From JADLHS01 sp049840435 (GTDB taxonomy: Bacteria; Verrucomicrobiota; Verrucomicrobiia; Limisphaerales; JADLHS01): a DNA stretch of 64,000 nt. The stretch lies in the NCBI GenBank assembly GCA_049840435.1, contig JASGKY010000007.1:1-64000 (forward strand), read 5' to 3'. The notes beneath the pieces are model-generated. The model did not search any database. It was not told the origin of the DNA and saw only the letters and a list, made by a program, of their open reading frames with translations. Positions 32,556 through 41,144 of this stretch are shown here, piece by piece. The position numbers were made by a program, and so were the translations under genes. Positions within the stretch are counted from its first letter, which is position 1. Every line of letters starts with the position of its first letter.

Positions 32556-34898
32556 ATGAAACTGCGGTGGAAGATTGCCATCGGGATGATGGTGCTCGGA
32601 GTGGGCTTTGTAGCGTTCGTCTCGCTGACCGATGTGACAGGGAAGCGGGCGGTTGCCGAAGCCCGCCAATCGCTACGACAGCATGGTTTCAAGACTGATC
32701 TCGCGGATTTCAACTTTACTTCTTCTCCAGAACTTCGGCGGCGCGAGGCCATTTTGACGAATGCCGATTTTGGCTGGAACAAGTGGGGTAACGATGCGCG
32801 GCGGCGCTCGTGGTTGAATCAAGAGGGGCTGAGCCTGATGAAGAGCCTCGCAACAGATGCTGCACTCGTTGTCTGGCGGCAAGAGCGGTTGCCAAGTATG
32901 GAAGGGGAGAATCTTTGGCCCCACTACCAAGAGTTGTTCCGAGAAGATCAACCAGTTCTGGATGCTGCCTCGAAAGCGATCTTGTCGGTACCGATCCGCT
33001 ACGAATTGGATGCCAGTCAGGGCCTGGGTATGCTGTTGCGGCATCTGGCACTCGCTGAAAAATCTGGCAGTGACTCTTGGGCAACGTGGCGTGGTGGATT
33101 TACATTACGGCGACACTGCCGCTGCCTGGACTAATCTGCTTGCTGCAACTCGACTGGTTACGGCCTGGGAAGTGGAGCCGGTGGAGGTGTCCCATCTGGT
33201 GCGCGTTGCCTGCACGGTTCATGCGTACAATTTCACCTGGCAGATGTTGCAGACCAACGTGTGGAGCGAGCCCCAGTTAAGCCAGCTGCAGCACGAATGG
33301 GAGGGGCTTAATTACTTCAAGAATTTGTCGGAGATTACCGCTTTTAGTCGTGCCTCAGCGGTGGCGGCCTGTCAGTTGGAACGAAGCGAGGCGTTGGAGA
33401 TTGGAGCGCAAATAAAGGAGATGGTTCGTGCTCCGCGTTATGCTTGGCCTATGCTGAACGACCTTTATCGGCGGATTCGCTATCGGCAGGGGGGGAGTTA
33501 CGAAGACGAAGTCGCTTTGCTGCAATTTTACCGGGGCCGCGAGTTGGAGTGCAGACCAATATTGCATGTTCTACTTGGATGCAAATGCAGCCGCTTTCCG
33601 GGGTGACCAATCGAGTCTTCTTTTTCTCGAAACATCCCTCCCGATTACAAGTCCTGTTGAATTCGAGGGAGCTATCAGCAGCATGGGGGCGATCCTGCCC
33701 CAGCTTTCTACTTCGCGTGGCTGAAGCCGAAATGCGGCGGCGTCTCCTCATTACAGCTTTGGCGTTGGAGCGGTATCAACGCAAACACAGGCAGTACCCA
33801 AACACCTTGGCAGAGTTACAACCGGAGTTCATTTCAGTCGTGCCATTCGACTTCTCTGATGGGCAACCGTTGCGGTATCGGCGGGGGGCGGATGGAAGTT
33901 TTGTCCTGTATTCGATTGGTGCTGATGGTGTGGATGATGGTGGCCAGATGCCGCGATTCCGCCGGGACTATTCAATTCCGGATGAAACCATGATTCCTGG
34001 TTGGGTAAAAGCGACAGTAGACATCGTTTGGCCGCGGGCGGCCGCGACTGCGGAGGCGGAGGAGTTTTTCCGCCTGCAAAGGCTCGAGCAGAAGGCCCAG
34101 GCAGACCAATCCGAAGAAGCCGCGGCAGAATGGCGCTGGGCGCAAACTGCTTGGCGGCAGGCCCGGGCAGACACATTGATGACGGCCACAAATGTCCAAC
34201 AGACAGCCAATCCAGTCATCAATGGCCGGGCTTTGAATGAGTTGTTGCAAAGGAAAACAGCTGTCGGGACGAATTGGCTTTCCATGTCAGAATTGCTGAC
34301 GTTGAAGCAAATTGTGACTGGGGCGGAGCCGGAAACGGCGACTTTTGAGCTGCCGATTGTTTACGAAGCGCTGACGAATCTGGGTAGCCTGCAATTATAC
34401 ATTGATCCGGTCATGCCAGATGATTCAGACGCTGGCCTGGCGGGTTGCGCGGCCGCATGGTTGGAGTGTCGGCGGGCCACCAATGGCAATTGCTTGTTGG
34501 TTTGGGATACTATTTATGAAGCTCCCGGAGTTCACGCATTGCAGGCAGGGCTTTGGCTGGAGGAAGACCCAACCATTGACATTGTTGGGCCGCTGACCCG
34601 TTTCACGAGCAGTAACATTTGTCAGTTCAGCGCGGAGTCCGCTGTGTTTAACCCTGAGATCGGGGCGACGTTGCGGGCTCGACTATCCGAGACAAAGGTT
34701 GATTATTCGGTGGAGATTCAATCTCCCGATGGACAACGACTCAAGACCTTGACCGGTAACACGACAAACGGGGTGATCAAGGTATTCTGGAATTTGCAGA
34801 ACGAGCAGGGAATGCGTTTGACCAACGAGTCGTTCGGCTCTGTTTTTCATGTCACGTTGCCCGACTCCGGTCGCAAGCAAACGATGCGGGGGCCGTGA
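32556..34898 (+). pseudogene. Large hypothetical membrane-anchored protein with two frameshifts
   Basis: About 780 residues over three frames. It starts MKLRWKIAIGMMVLGVGFVA, a single N-terminal anchor. The first shift is at an A5 run near 33056-33061 (one A too many), joining LLRHLALAE to NLAVTLGQRGVVDLHYGDTA. The second is at a GGGG run near 33534 (one G missing), after LLQFYRG. The middle, with helical pairs such as AAWTNLLAATRLVTAWEVEP, and the pilin-like segment RYQRKHRQYPNTLAELQPEF with SIGADGVDDGG, match a family of long hypothetical proteins I associate with this phylum. The last 200 residues are beta-rich. Function is unknown. It follows rho by 67 bases. Confidence 0.6.
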
Positions 34899-34928
34899 AA
34901 TACGGTCAAAATCCTAGGTTCGATTCCA

Positions 34929-36020
34929 TCAGTCAACCGGTTGAGCGACTTCTGCAGCCGTGGCGGGCTGTTTTCTCAGCTTCAATTGATTTCGAGCTAC
35001 GAAGAGCGTCGTGGGAATGATGATGAGAATAATGCCGATTGAGGTCATCAAGTCGAAGGCGCGATTCCAGAACAAAATGTCGATGATGGCGCCGAAAGCG
35101 ACCTGCGCCAGGCCGACATTGGAGTTGATGGCGGGGTTGCCAACGATATAGGCCCGCGTCATTGCCAATTGGGCAATTGTGCCGCTGAGTCCGACGCCGA
35201 GCAGCAAGAGGATCACGTGCAGATTAAAGGGCGGGTGTTGAATCAGATGGGGAACTTGCGGCGCGACCAGGAACATTGCTGAAATGGTGGCGAACCAGGA
35301 AAAATGTCCGACGATGGTGGTGGGGTGCAGATCTTTGGTCAGATGCAGATTGTAGATCGCGACTGCGGAACACATCGCGCCAAAGAGACCTATGAGGGCG
35401 GCGAGATTTCCCTGATTGAAATGCGGTTGTTGCACCAGAAAGACGCCGCTGATCCCGAGTGCAACGGAATACCAGATGAAGTTGGGCACGTGCTGACGGG
35501 TGACAAAGGCGATCAACAATGCCATCCAGAGCGGCGTGGTATTGAGAATGGATAAAGCGTCCGCAACCGGAAGTTTCAGTGAGGTGTATAACCAGGCGAA
35601 GATAGCCAGCGTTCCCATGATGCTGCGATACCATAGGTTTCTGGGGACGGAGAAATACAGCAATGGCGTGCCGGTAGCCTTGGCCAGGAGGTACACGAAA
35701 ACAAAATTGAAACCAACCCGCGCGAAGGCGACGACGGACCAATGCAGGTCTTTCGACAGGCCGTGTCCGAGTGCGCTCATGGTGGCAAAGCAGACGGCGC
35801 TGAAAAGCATCCAGCCGATGGCGGAAAATTTCGGAGGTTTCACGGCAATGCCTCCGTTCTTCTGCGCGGCAGATGGGGGAACATTGGCTGTCTGTAGGCG
35901 ATTGCCGCCTTGTTGGACTTGTGATGAAAGAATTGGGCGATGGCGGTCATTCAAAGCGGGCGCATCATTCGTGCTCTGAAGCCTTGCTCGCAATAGCATA
36001 AGGGTGTCATCCCGCGCCAT
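34929..36020 (-). CDS. EamA/DMT-family permease
   Basis: 363 residues. An N-terminal hydrophilic stretch of about 65 residues precedes ten predicted helices arranged as two EamA repeats. The first repeat (about 66-195) contains LHWSVVAFARVGFNFVFVYL and SIMGTLAIFAWLYTSLKLPV; the second (about 210-340) includes LHLTKDLHPTTIVGHFSWFA and AQLAMTRAYIVGNPAINSN. Members export metabolites or sugars across the inner membrane; the substrate is not readable. The long leader may mean the true start is an internal codon; the ATG at 36020 is only the first. Confidence 0.82.
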   Translation of the reverse strand: MARDDTLMLLRARLQSTNDAPALNDRHRPILSSQVQQGGNRLQTANVPPSAAQKNGGIAVKPPKFSAIGWMLFSAVCFATMSALGHGLSKDLHWSVVAFARVGFNFVFVYLLAKATGTPLLYFSVPRNLWYRSIMGTLAIFAWLYTSLKLPVADALSILNTTPLWMALLIAFVTRQHVPNFIWYSVALGISGVFLVQQPHFNQGNLAALIGLFGAMCSAVAIYNLHLTKDLHPTTIVGHFSWFATISAMFLVAPQVPHLIQHPPFNLHVILLLLGVGLSGTIAQLAMTRAYIVGNPAINSNVGLAQVAFGAIIDILFWNRAFDLMTSIGIILIIIPTTLFVARNQLKLRKQPATAAEVAQPVD

Positions 36021-36195
36021 CTGTGGAGCTGAATTAGGTGCGGGCGCGAAGTGGATGAGTGGGGCTGTTTCGCCAAGGCTGATTTTAGAAATATCGCTGC
36101 ATCAAACGATCACACCATCCGATGCAAACCGGCGAAACATGAATATGCCAACCGCGTCGCGAGCCGTCGCCCGGACAAAAATAATTCGCACTCTT

Positions 36196-36741
36196 TTACT
36201 CGCGACAGATCCAGACCAAAGTCCCGCTCGGCAACAAATCGTAGAGCGGAATCAAATCCGCATCGGCGAGATGAATGCAACCATGCGAGGTGGGCGTGCC
36301 GAGGGATTGCTGGTCGCCAAAGCCGTGGATGTAAACATAACGCGAGTGGGTGTCCACATTGCCGCCGCGATTGAAGCCTTCTTCCAAGCCATCCAGCCAC
36401 AGGATGCGCGTGGTGATGGATTCCAGCGGCAAGCCATCGCGGATATGGCCAATGACCTTGCGCCCCTTGAAGACCGTGCCGGGTTCGCAACCAGCCCCGA
36501 TTTTCTCTGCGATGCGATGCAAACCCAGCGGGGTTTGGTTTGAGCCTGCGATTTGTCCAATGCCGAACTTGGAGGTGGAGATGATGTATTGCTTGGCGCG
36601 TCCGGCCGCGGATTCGAATGGCGGCTCGAAGAGCAGGGCGGTTTGCGTGGCGACGCTGACGGCAAAAATATATTGCGTCGGCGCAAGGTTTAGCTCGTTG
36701 CAGCGCCGCAGGCAGTCTTGAAGTATTTGTGTGGCGTTCAT
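36196..36741 (-). CDS. L,D-transpeptidase (YkuD domain)
   Basis: 181 residues from the ATG at 36741, which overlaps the stop of the upstream phosphatase gene. The YkuD domain covers most of the protein: KQYIISTSKFGIGQ, TPLGLHRIAEKIG, RYVYIHGFGD and the catalytic motif SHGCIHLADADLIPLYDLLP, whose Cys forms the acyl enzyme and whose His is in the HG pair. Such enzymes make 3-3 cross-links in peptidoglycan or attach proteins to it. No clear signal peptide is seen with this start, unusual for a periplasmic enzyme, so the mode of export is open. Confidence 0.85.
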   Translation of the reverse strand: MNATQILQDCLRRCNELNLAPTQYIFAVSVATQTALLFEPPFESAAGRAKQYIISTSKFGIGQIAGSNQTPLGLHRIAEKIGAGCEPGTVFKGRKVIGHIRDGLPLESITTRILWLDGLEEGFNRGGNVDTHSRYVYIHGFGDQQSLGTPTSHGCIHLADADLIPLYDLLPSGTLVWICRE

Positions 36742-37073
36742 GCTTCCAAGTGCGGCGGCACGGCAGATTGCAGCAATGTGGTCAGCTCCGGTTGCATGAA
36801 TTGATAATCGTCCGGGATGTTCAGGCATACCACGCGTTTGCCAGCGAGTTCTTCCAGGAATTTGTCCTGCAAGCGGCGGAGATGTTTCTTCTCCATCACA
36901 AACACGATGTTCGCCCAGCCAATGTGCCCGGCGGTGACTTTGATGCGTGCGCCATCTTCCGTTCCTGCCGAGCGAGTTTGGAGTCCATTCACGCCCGCAA
37001 AGATTTTCTCAGCGGTCGGACTGCGCCAACGATTGCGACTGCAAACAAATAGAAGTTTCAGCGGTCGCGCCAT
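36738..37073 (-). CDS. Predicted protein-tyrosine phosphatase, LMW-like
   Basis: 111 residues starting MARPLKLLFVCSRNRWRSPT (a GTG two codons earlier is possible). The loop CSRNRWRS follows the C-x5-R pattern of low-molecular-weight phosphatases, and the fold is a reduced form: GTEDGARIKVTAGHIGWANI, then VFVMEKKHLRRL. These small proteins are often called predicted protein tyrosine phosphatases. The Asp normally in a DP loop is represented by IPDDYQFM near residue 90. It is squeezed between argA (6 bases) and the transpeptidase gene (4-base overlap). It is unrelated in position to the phosphatase domain at 28598. Confidence 0.8.
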   Translation of the reverse strand: MARPLKLLFVCSRNRWRSPTAEKIFAGVNGLQTRSAGTEDGARIKVTAGHIGWANIVFVMEKKHLRRLQDKFLEELAGKRVVCLNIPDDYQFMQPELTTLLQSAVPPHLEA

Positions 37074-37078
37074 CCGCA

Positions 37079-38359
37079 CTACTTCAATTTCTTTACCAAC
37101 ACCTTCGAGTTGCGACCGCTGAGGTCATACTTCTCGCGGCGGGCGGGCGGGAGATCGTCCGGTTTACCTTCGATGAAGCCGCCTTTGGATTGGAAATAGG
37201 TAAAAGCCTGCGTCGAGAGCGTGAGCAATTCGTTCAAACCCAGTTCCCGCGCCTTGGCTTCGACGAACTGGATCAACTTCCGCCCGATGCCTTGATTTTC
37301 GTGTGATGGGCTGACAAAGAGGCAGGCGAGTTCGCCCTTATTCTGCTCGGGATAAATATGCAGCGCCACGCACGCCACCGTGTTCTTATCAATCTCGAAG
37401 ATGTAGTAATCAGCGAGTTGCTTCTCGATGACGGTGCGGGTGCGCTTCACGAGTTCGTCGGATTGCACGCCTTTCTGGGTCAACACCTGGATGGCGCGGA
37501 TATCTTTCTTCTTCGCCGGACGAATCTGCTGATATTCGTTGGCGTAAATCAGCGTGCCGATGCCTTCATTGGAGAACACCTCGGCAAGCAAGCCCTCGTC
37601 CACCTTGCCGTTGATGACGTGAACGCGCTGGATGCCCGCGCGACAGGCGGCTGCGGCGTGTTGGGCCTTGGAAAGATTCGCCGCATTGAACTCGCACTTG
37701 TTCTTTTCGAGCAGTGCGCTGAGTTCGCCGACGATCATCTGCCGGATGAGTTTCCCCTGACAATACAGGCCGTCCGCCGACGTAATGAAGATGAGTTTGA
37801 CGGCCTTCAACGCGTCCGCGACGGCGAGCGCGACGCCGTCCGAGTTCACGCGATACGTTTTGCCATCGCCATCGAAGCCGAGCGGCGGGATGACGGGAAT
37901 GACGCCCTGCGCGAGCAATGATTGGAGCAACTCTACATCCACCCGTTCCACCTTGCCGGTGAACAGGTGGTCCACGCCCTGAATGATGCCCATCGGATGC
38001 GCGATGATGGCGTTGGTGCTGGCGGCGCGGAGATCATTGGCGGAAAGGCCCTCGAGGATTTCGTGAGTCAGACGATTGGCCGCCGTGAGCGAAAGCTTGA
38101 GGGTCGCGGTATCGGTGATGCCGACGCCGTCGAGGTTGGAGGCGCTGATGCCTTGCTCCTGGGCCAGCGCTTCAATCTGCGCTGCGGCCCCGTGTACGAG
38201 CACCACGCGGATGTTCAGCGAGCGGAGCACCGCAATATCGAGCAGGATGTTGGCGAAATTTTCGTCGGTGACGATGGCGCCATCCAGCGCGAGGATGAAG
38301 GTCTTCTCCCGGAATCTCGGAATGTATTGCAGGATGCCCCGCAGGTCGGTCGGTTTCAC
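37079..38359 (-). CDS. argA: Amino-acid N-acetyltransferase (N-acetylglutamate synthase)
   Basis: 426 residues starting at a GTG. The first two thirds form an amino-acid-kinase fold (about 20-280: FILALDGAIVTDENFANILL, VVLVHGAAAQIEALA, VIPVIPPLGFDGDG, INSDGVALAVADAL-like), which binds arginine as the feedback site in ArgA. The C-terminal third is a GNAT acetyltransferase, with CLFVSPSHENQGIGRKLIQF as the acetyl-CoA loop. It makes N-acetylglutamate, the first step of arginine synthesis. Length and domain order match classical ArgA. It stands directly downstream of the last integron cassette gene on the same strand (66 bases). Confidence 0.9.
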   Translation of the reverse strand: MKPTDLRGILQYIPRFREKTFILALDGAIVTDENFANILLDIAVLRSLNIRVVLVHGAAAQIEALAQEQGISASNLDGVGITDTATLKLSLTAANRLTHEILEGLSANDLRAASTNAIIAHPMGIIQGVDHLFTGKVERVDVELLQSLLAQGVIPVIPPLGFDGDGKTYRVNSDGVALAVADALKAVKLIFITSADGLYCQGKLIRQMIVGELSALLEKNKCEFNAANLSKAQHAAAACRAGIQRVHVINGKVDEGLLAEVFSNEGIGTLIYANEYQQIRPAKKKDIRAIQVLTQKGVQSDELVKRTRTVIEKQLADYYIFEIDKNTVACVALHIYPEQNKGELACLFVSPSHENQGIGRKLIQFVEAKARELGLNELLTLSTQAFTYFQSKGGFIEGKPDDLPPARREKYDLSGRNSKVLVKKLK

Positions 38360-38425
38360 GTTCGCTTGTTCGTCGTTGGCGTTGTTGTTGCGCCGCGCAG
38401 ATTAGTAAGCCGTTTCGGCGGCGAT

Positions 38426-38713
38426 TCAACCATTATTTGTTGCGCCGGGCCAAAAATTTATGCGCTGGTGGCGGCCGTAAAACAAAAAACCGCGGAGCAC
38501 GCTCTTCAATCTGCAACTCGGACAATAACAAGTCATGTGCTCGTCGCAGGCAATATACCAACCTGCAGACTCGGCCTTGCGGGCGATGTAATAACAATAC
38601 TCCTCATCACAATCCTGATACCACTCTGGCGGCCCAATGGTCGCCTTGCAATCGCTGCAAACAAAATTCAGGACTGCGTAGGCATAAGCGTCATAATTGT
38701 GATATGACTGCAT
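38426..38713 (-). CDS. Integron cassette 6: Cys-rich small protein
   Basis: 95 residues. Six Cys and several His include FVCSDCKAT and ACDEHMTCYCPSCRLK, so a treble-clef or rubredoxin-like zinc site is likely. There is also a run of Tyr. The function is unknown. The ATG is 11 bases after the GTTAGGC end of attC site a, as expected for a cassette start. No attC follows it, so it is the last cassette of the array, or its attC was lost before argA. All six cassette genes point the same way, away from the integrase remnant. Confidence 0.65.
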   Translation of the reverse strand: MQSYHNYDAYAYAVLNFVCSDCKATIGPPEWYQDCDEEYCYYIARKAESAGWYIACDEHMTCYCPSCRLKSVLRGFLFYGRHQRINFWPGATNNG

Positions 38714-38724
38714 AGCGGTCTGTC

Positions 38725-38859
38725 GCCTAACGACGACCCATGTTCAGCGACCCAGCATCCACGAAGTGGTGTAGCGTCACTGTTGTTCGATCTGCACGCA
38801 GGACGCTACGATTGCAAACCACGGCGGCATGTCGGGTTTGCTGCAGCGCCAGGTTAGGC
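38725..38859 (-). repeat. Integron attC site a
   Basis: Read on the minus strand it opens with R'' GCCTAAC (38859-38853), has the L'' box GCGCTGCAGC, and ends with TCGCTGAACATGGGTC and R' GTTAGGC (38731-38725). The total is 135 bases with an imperfect fold-back centre. The layout and boxes match the other four sites here. Confidence 0.85.
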
Positions 38860-39228
38860 CACAATATCTTCATACAGAATAATCCCGACCGCCTGTGCCT
38901 CAGCGCAATCACACCTGCGTCTAGGTCTCGTGAATGGTCTATGGCAAAAGCGACAGCGGTAAAATCCTTGCCGGTAGTGATAGCGACTCAGCAGCCAACT
39001 CACCAACGCCGCAAAACCCAAACCGCCGAATACTACTGAAATCATGATCGCTGTGATGCTCATGTGCAATACCTCCCACCACCTAGTCTCTGGGGTCATA
39101 AATCTTACAATCACCCACGCCCAAGTTGCGAGCATCGCAACAAAGCCGACCACAAAGGCAACGAGCGCACCGAATATCTCCCGACGCATCGCTATCGTAT
39201 CGCGCGGCAGTTTGCTCATGGCATGCAT
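38854..39228 (-). CDS. Integron cassette 5: membrane protein with zinc-finger-like tail
   Basis: 124 residues from the ATG at 39228 (a second ATG lies at 39219). Two membrane helices (about 17-43 and 57-83) are followed by a cytoplasmic or periplasmic tail, RCRFCHRPFTRPRRRCDCAE, with four Cys and a His that could bind a metal. The stop TAA is part of the GCCTAAC box of attC site a, a classical cassette feature. Role unknown. Confidence 0.65.
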   Translation of the reverse strand: MHAMSKLPRDTIAMRREIFGALVAFVVGFVAMLATWAWVIVRFMTPETRWWEVLHMSITAIMISVVFGGLGFAALVSWLLSRYHYRQGFYRCRFCHRPFTRPRRRCDCAEAQAVGIILYEDIVA

Positions 39229-39232
39229 AGAG

Positions 39233-39324
39233 GCCTATCGTCCCAAGCTCAGTAACACGTCCCACGGACGCTGCGATTGCAAATCACGGCGACAGTCAGG
39301 GTTTGCTGCAGCGCATCGTTAGGC
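39233..39324 (-). repeat. Integron attC site b
   Basis: 92 bases. Minus-strand reading: R'' GCCTAAC (39324-39318), L'' GCGCTGCAGC, a central fold-back, TACTGAGCTTGGGAC and R' GATAGGC (39239-39233). The R' box has GAT instead of the GTT that integrases cut, so this site may be a poor substrate. Confidence 0.75.
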
Positions 39325-39331
39325 CTCCTCG

Positions 39332-39655
39332 TCATAACCGCTGTGGCCTCTCAATCGTAAACAATCTCCAGCGCTTTTTGTCCCCTCCCGATCTGGCCTG
39401 CCGCTCAAAGTAAATCTTCATGGTGGCTCCCGAGTCTGTCAGCACCTCAAACCAATGCTTCCGCGCATACTTCTCGCCACTGCCGTGATGGCAGGGGTCA
39501 GTCTCCCGCCAAGTTCTTAGCACCTGAACGACCTGAAAGGTTTTTGCCTTCCACCGAAACTGCCGCGGCAACCCCGGCTCGCCACTATCCATGCGTGTCG
39601 CCTCGATGGTGCCGACAATCGGTTGGATCGCTGCGCTTATGAACTCCTCAGTCAT
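39332..39655 (-). CDS. Integron cassette 4: small soluble protein, possibly DUF6504-like
   Basis: 107 residues. The core FRWKAKTFQVVQVLRTWRET, HWFEVLTDSGATMKIYFERQ and RWRLFTIERPQRL has the aromatic pattern I remember for the DUF6504 family of small single-domain proteins, which is only a tentative match. No signal or membrane segment. The gene begins 13 bases after R' of attC site c. It ends 7 bases before attC site b, so gene and attC fill the cassette almost completely. Confidence 0.65.
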   Translation of the reverse strand: MTEEFISAAIQPIVGTIEATRMDSGEPGLPRQFRWKAKTFQVVQVLRTWRETDPCHHGSGEKYARKHWFEVLTDSGATMKIYFERQARSGGDKKRWRLFTIERPQRL

Positions 39656-39668
39656 AGCAGGTCTTGTG

Positions 39669-39776
39669 GCCTAACGACCCAAGCTCAGCGACCGCCGAGC
39701 AAGACGTATGAACAATTGTGTGGTTGTTGCGTGACCCGAACCGCCAACGGCGGTTCGCGCCAGGGCAGGGTTAGCC
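39669..39776 (-). repeat. Integron attC site c
   Basis: 108 bases. Minus-strand reading: R'' GGCTAAC (39776-39770), a diverged L'' (CTGCCCTGGCGC), a central GAACCGCC / GGCGGTTC stem, then GGTCGCTGAGCTTGGGTC and R' GTTAGGC (39675-39669). The left half differs from the others while the right half is typical. Confidence 0.75.
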
Positions 39777-39790
39777 CCCGGAACTTTCGT

Positions 39791-40045
39791 CTAAAACAAA
39801 AGCTTGGAGAGCGCATAAATGGGTAAAAGGAATGCGAGAATGCCCTGCACAGCATAAACCACAACATGATACCTGAACCAGCCTGGCTCGGTTGCACGCG
39901 CACAATACCCCGAGGCGGTTGAACGGAAGAGCGGCTGCTGACTAAACCGCCTGACGCGTCCATGAATCAAGGCGTACATGATCTGATAGACCGACCAGCT
40001 ACCGACCGCGCAAAGAACAACAATGGAAAAAAAGTAGTATGTCAT
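39791..40045 (-). CDS. Integron cassette 3: small membrane protein
   Basis: 84 residues with two membrane helices (about 3-25 and 60-82) and a polar, Arg-rich loop between them (HGRVRRFSQQPLFRSTASGY). It starts with ATG 14 bases after R' of attC site d and ends 14 bases before attC site c. No homologue comes to mind. It is the second of three membrane proteins in the array. Confidence 0.6.
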   Translation of the reverse strand: MTYYFFSIVVLCAVGSWSVYQIMYALIHGRVRRFSQQPLFRSTASGYCARATEPGWFRYHVVVYAVQGILAFLLPIYALSKLLF

Positions 40046-40059
40046 AACGTAATAGCAGT

Positions 40060-40202
40060 GCCTATCGACCCAAGTTTAGTCCAAGTTTGGCGAGCCAGCA
40101 TTCTCGCAGAGGTGCAGTGACATTGTTGTTCCATCTGTCCACGAGACGCCACGATTGCGAACCCTAGCGTCACGCCGGGGTCGCTGCAGCGCATGGTTAC
40201 GC
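40060..40202 (-). repeat. Integron attC site d
   Basis: 143 bases, the longest. Minus-strand reading: R'' GCGTAAC (40202-40196), L'' GCGCTGCAGCGAC, a long fold-back with an inserted segment, ACTTGGGTC and R' GATAGGC (40066-40060). As in site b, the R' box has GAT for GTT. An ACTTGG duplication precedes R'. Confidence 0.72.
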
Positions 40203-40203
40203 A

Positions 40204-40509
40204 TCATCGTGTGAATATCACGTAAAATAAATATGAGCAGCCCATCACGGTCGCGGTGTAAGCAATCACTCGTAACACTCGCTCTGTTCGGGATGACCAG
40301 CGAAACTGGAAAGCGAGGTTTTGTAGCAAAAGTATGATCGGAGCAACTAAGCCGGAATATCTATGCCCTCGATACGAGGAGGAATACTGCGTCGCTATCC
40401 AAACAGAACCAGCCAGAAGAACCAGCAGGAACGTGAGGAAGCCGTATTGGAACTGGACGCTTCTCAGTTTCGGGCGCGGGGCGGGTGTATTGGCAAGCAG
40501 CGGATTCAT
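40204..40509 (-). CDS. Integron cassette 2: small membrane protein
   Basis: 101 residues from MNPLLANTPAPRPKLRSVQF; the longer frame to 40563 runs through the attC. Three hydrophobic segments (about 20-40, 52-68 and 78-98). The ATG is 4 bases after the GTTAGGC of attC site e, and the stop TGA is directly at the edge of attC site d. Function unknown. Confidence 0.6.
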   Translation of the reverse strand: MNPLLANTPAPRPKLRSVQFQYGFLTFLLVLLAGSVWIATQYSSSYRGHRYSGLVAPIILLLQNLAFQFRWSSRTERVLRVIAYTATVMGCSYLFYVIFTR

Positions 40510-40512
40510 GAT

Positions 40513-40605
40513 GCCTAACGCCCCAAGCTCAGCGACCCGGCCCGCGGGACGCGTGAATTGCAAACCACGACGCCATGCCGGGTTCGCTGCAGCGCATGGT
40601 TAGGC
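40513..40605 (-). repeat. Integron attC site e
   Basis: 93 bases and the cleanest of the five. Minus-strand reading: R'' GCCTAAC (40605-40599), L'' GCGCTGCAGCGAAC, fold-back centre, GGTCGCTGAGCTTGGGGC and R' GTTAGGC (40519-40513). The L'' and L' arms pair, leaving the extra unpaired base typical for attC. Confidence 0.85.
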
Positions 40606-41025
40606 CTCATGTTTCTCTTTATACCATCCATCATAATCAAAGAAAGGATGTCCGGACACTTTGTGATCCGACTCAATCTCGGCAAGTGTCCAGCAGTGTG
40701 ATGTGTAATCATCCCATGCAACGCCACGGAAATGTCGAAGCAAGAATGTCACAAATTGACGAGCCTCGGCATCACCGGGAATACGGCCGGAAATGTTTGC
40801 GAAAACAATCAAGTCTGGTAACTGGCCCAAACTCGATTTCAGTATTTCGAGGTCCTCTGGCTCTGACTCAAGCTCAAGGTCGCGATAGAACCCAATCTCA
40901 AGAGTGTGCGACTTCGAGTCGCGTGGAAACCGCCAGTCGTCACCAACCCCATGAGCGAACTCGGACAATCGAGCACGAACAGCGTCTCTCGTGACTCCAA
41001 TCAGATGAACGAACACTGAGCGCAT
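40600..41025 (-). CDS. Integron cassette 1: soluble protein, unknown function
   Basis: 141 residues from MRSVFVHLIGVTRDAVRARL; a longer frame to 41163 would cross the insertion point and is not used. It is acidic overall, with DLELESEPEDLEILKSSLGQ and an aromatic end, HPFFDYDGWYKEK. No family recognised. Its ATG is 9 bases after the GTTAGGC at 41041-41035 and its stop TAA is part of the GCCTAAC of attC site e. This is the first cassette, nearest the attI-like junction and the candidate Pc promoter, so the most likely to be expressed. Confidence 0.68.
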   Translation of the reverse strand: MRSVFVHLIGVTRDAVRARLSEFAHGVGDDWRFPRDSKSHTLEIGFYRDLELESEPEDLEILKSSLGQLPDLIVFANISGRIPGDAEARQFVTFLLRHFRGVAWDDYTSHCWTLAEIESDHKVSGHPFFDYDGWYKEKHEA

Positions 41026-41034
41026 ACGTGTGAG

Positions 41035-41115
41035 GCCTAACAGATATTGGGCGACCGATTTGACGTGTTGTAAAACGGCATAGGCTTTTATCTTTCGCGG
41101 TAGTTTGTTTGTCCA
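41035..41115 (-). promoter_or_regulatory. attI-like junction with candidate cassette promoter Pc
   Basis: GTTAGGC at 41041-41035 (minus strand) marks the entry point of the first cassette, with no partner R'' box upstream, as expected for attI rather than attC. On the same strand, TGGACA (41115-41110) and GATAAA (41092-41087) are exactly 17 bases apart and 50 bases before the junction, a good promoter for the cassettes. Confidence 0.5.
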
Positions 41116-41144
41116 GAACAATTTCCCGGTATTAGGGGCAAAAT

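Noticed and set aside
34905..34935. GGTTCGATTCC, resembling a tRNA T-loop
   Set aside because: The flanking bases do not pair into a T stem and no acceptor, D or anticodon arms can be found upstream.
38725..40605. CRISPR array as an explanation for the repeated elements
   Set aside because: The elements are 92-143 bases, imperfect and separated by protein-coding genes of 250-430 bases, with no short regular spacers and no cas genes nearby. The attC box pattern fits better.
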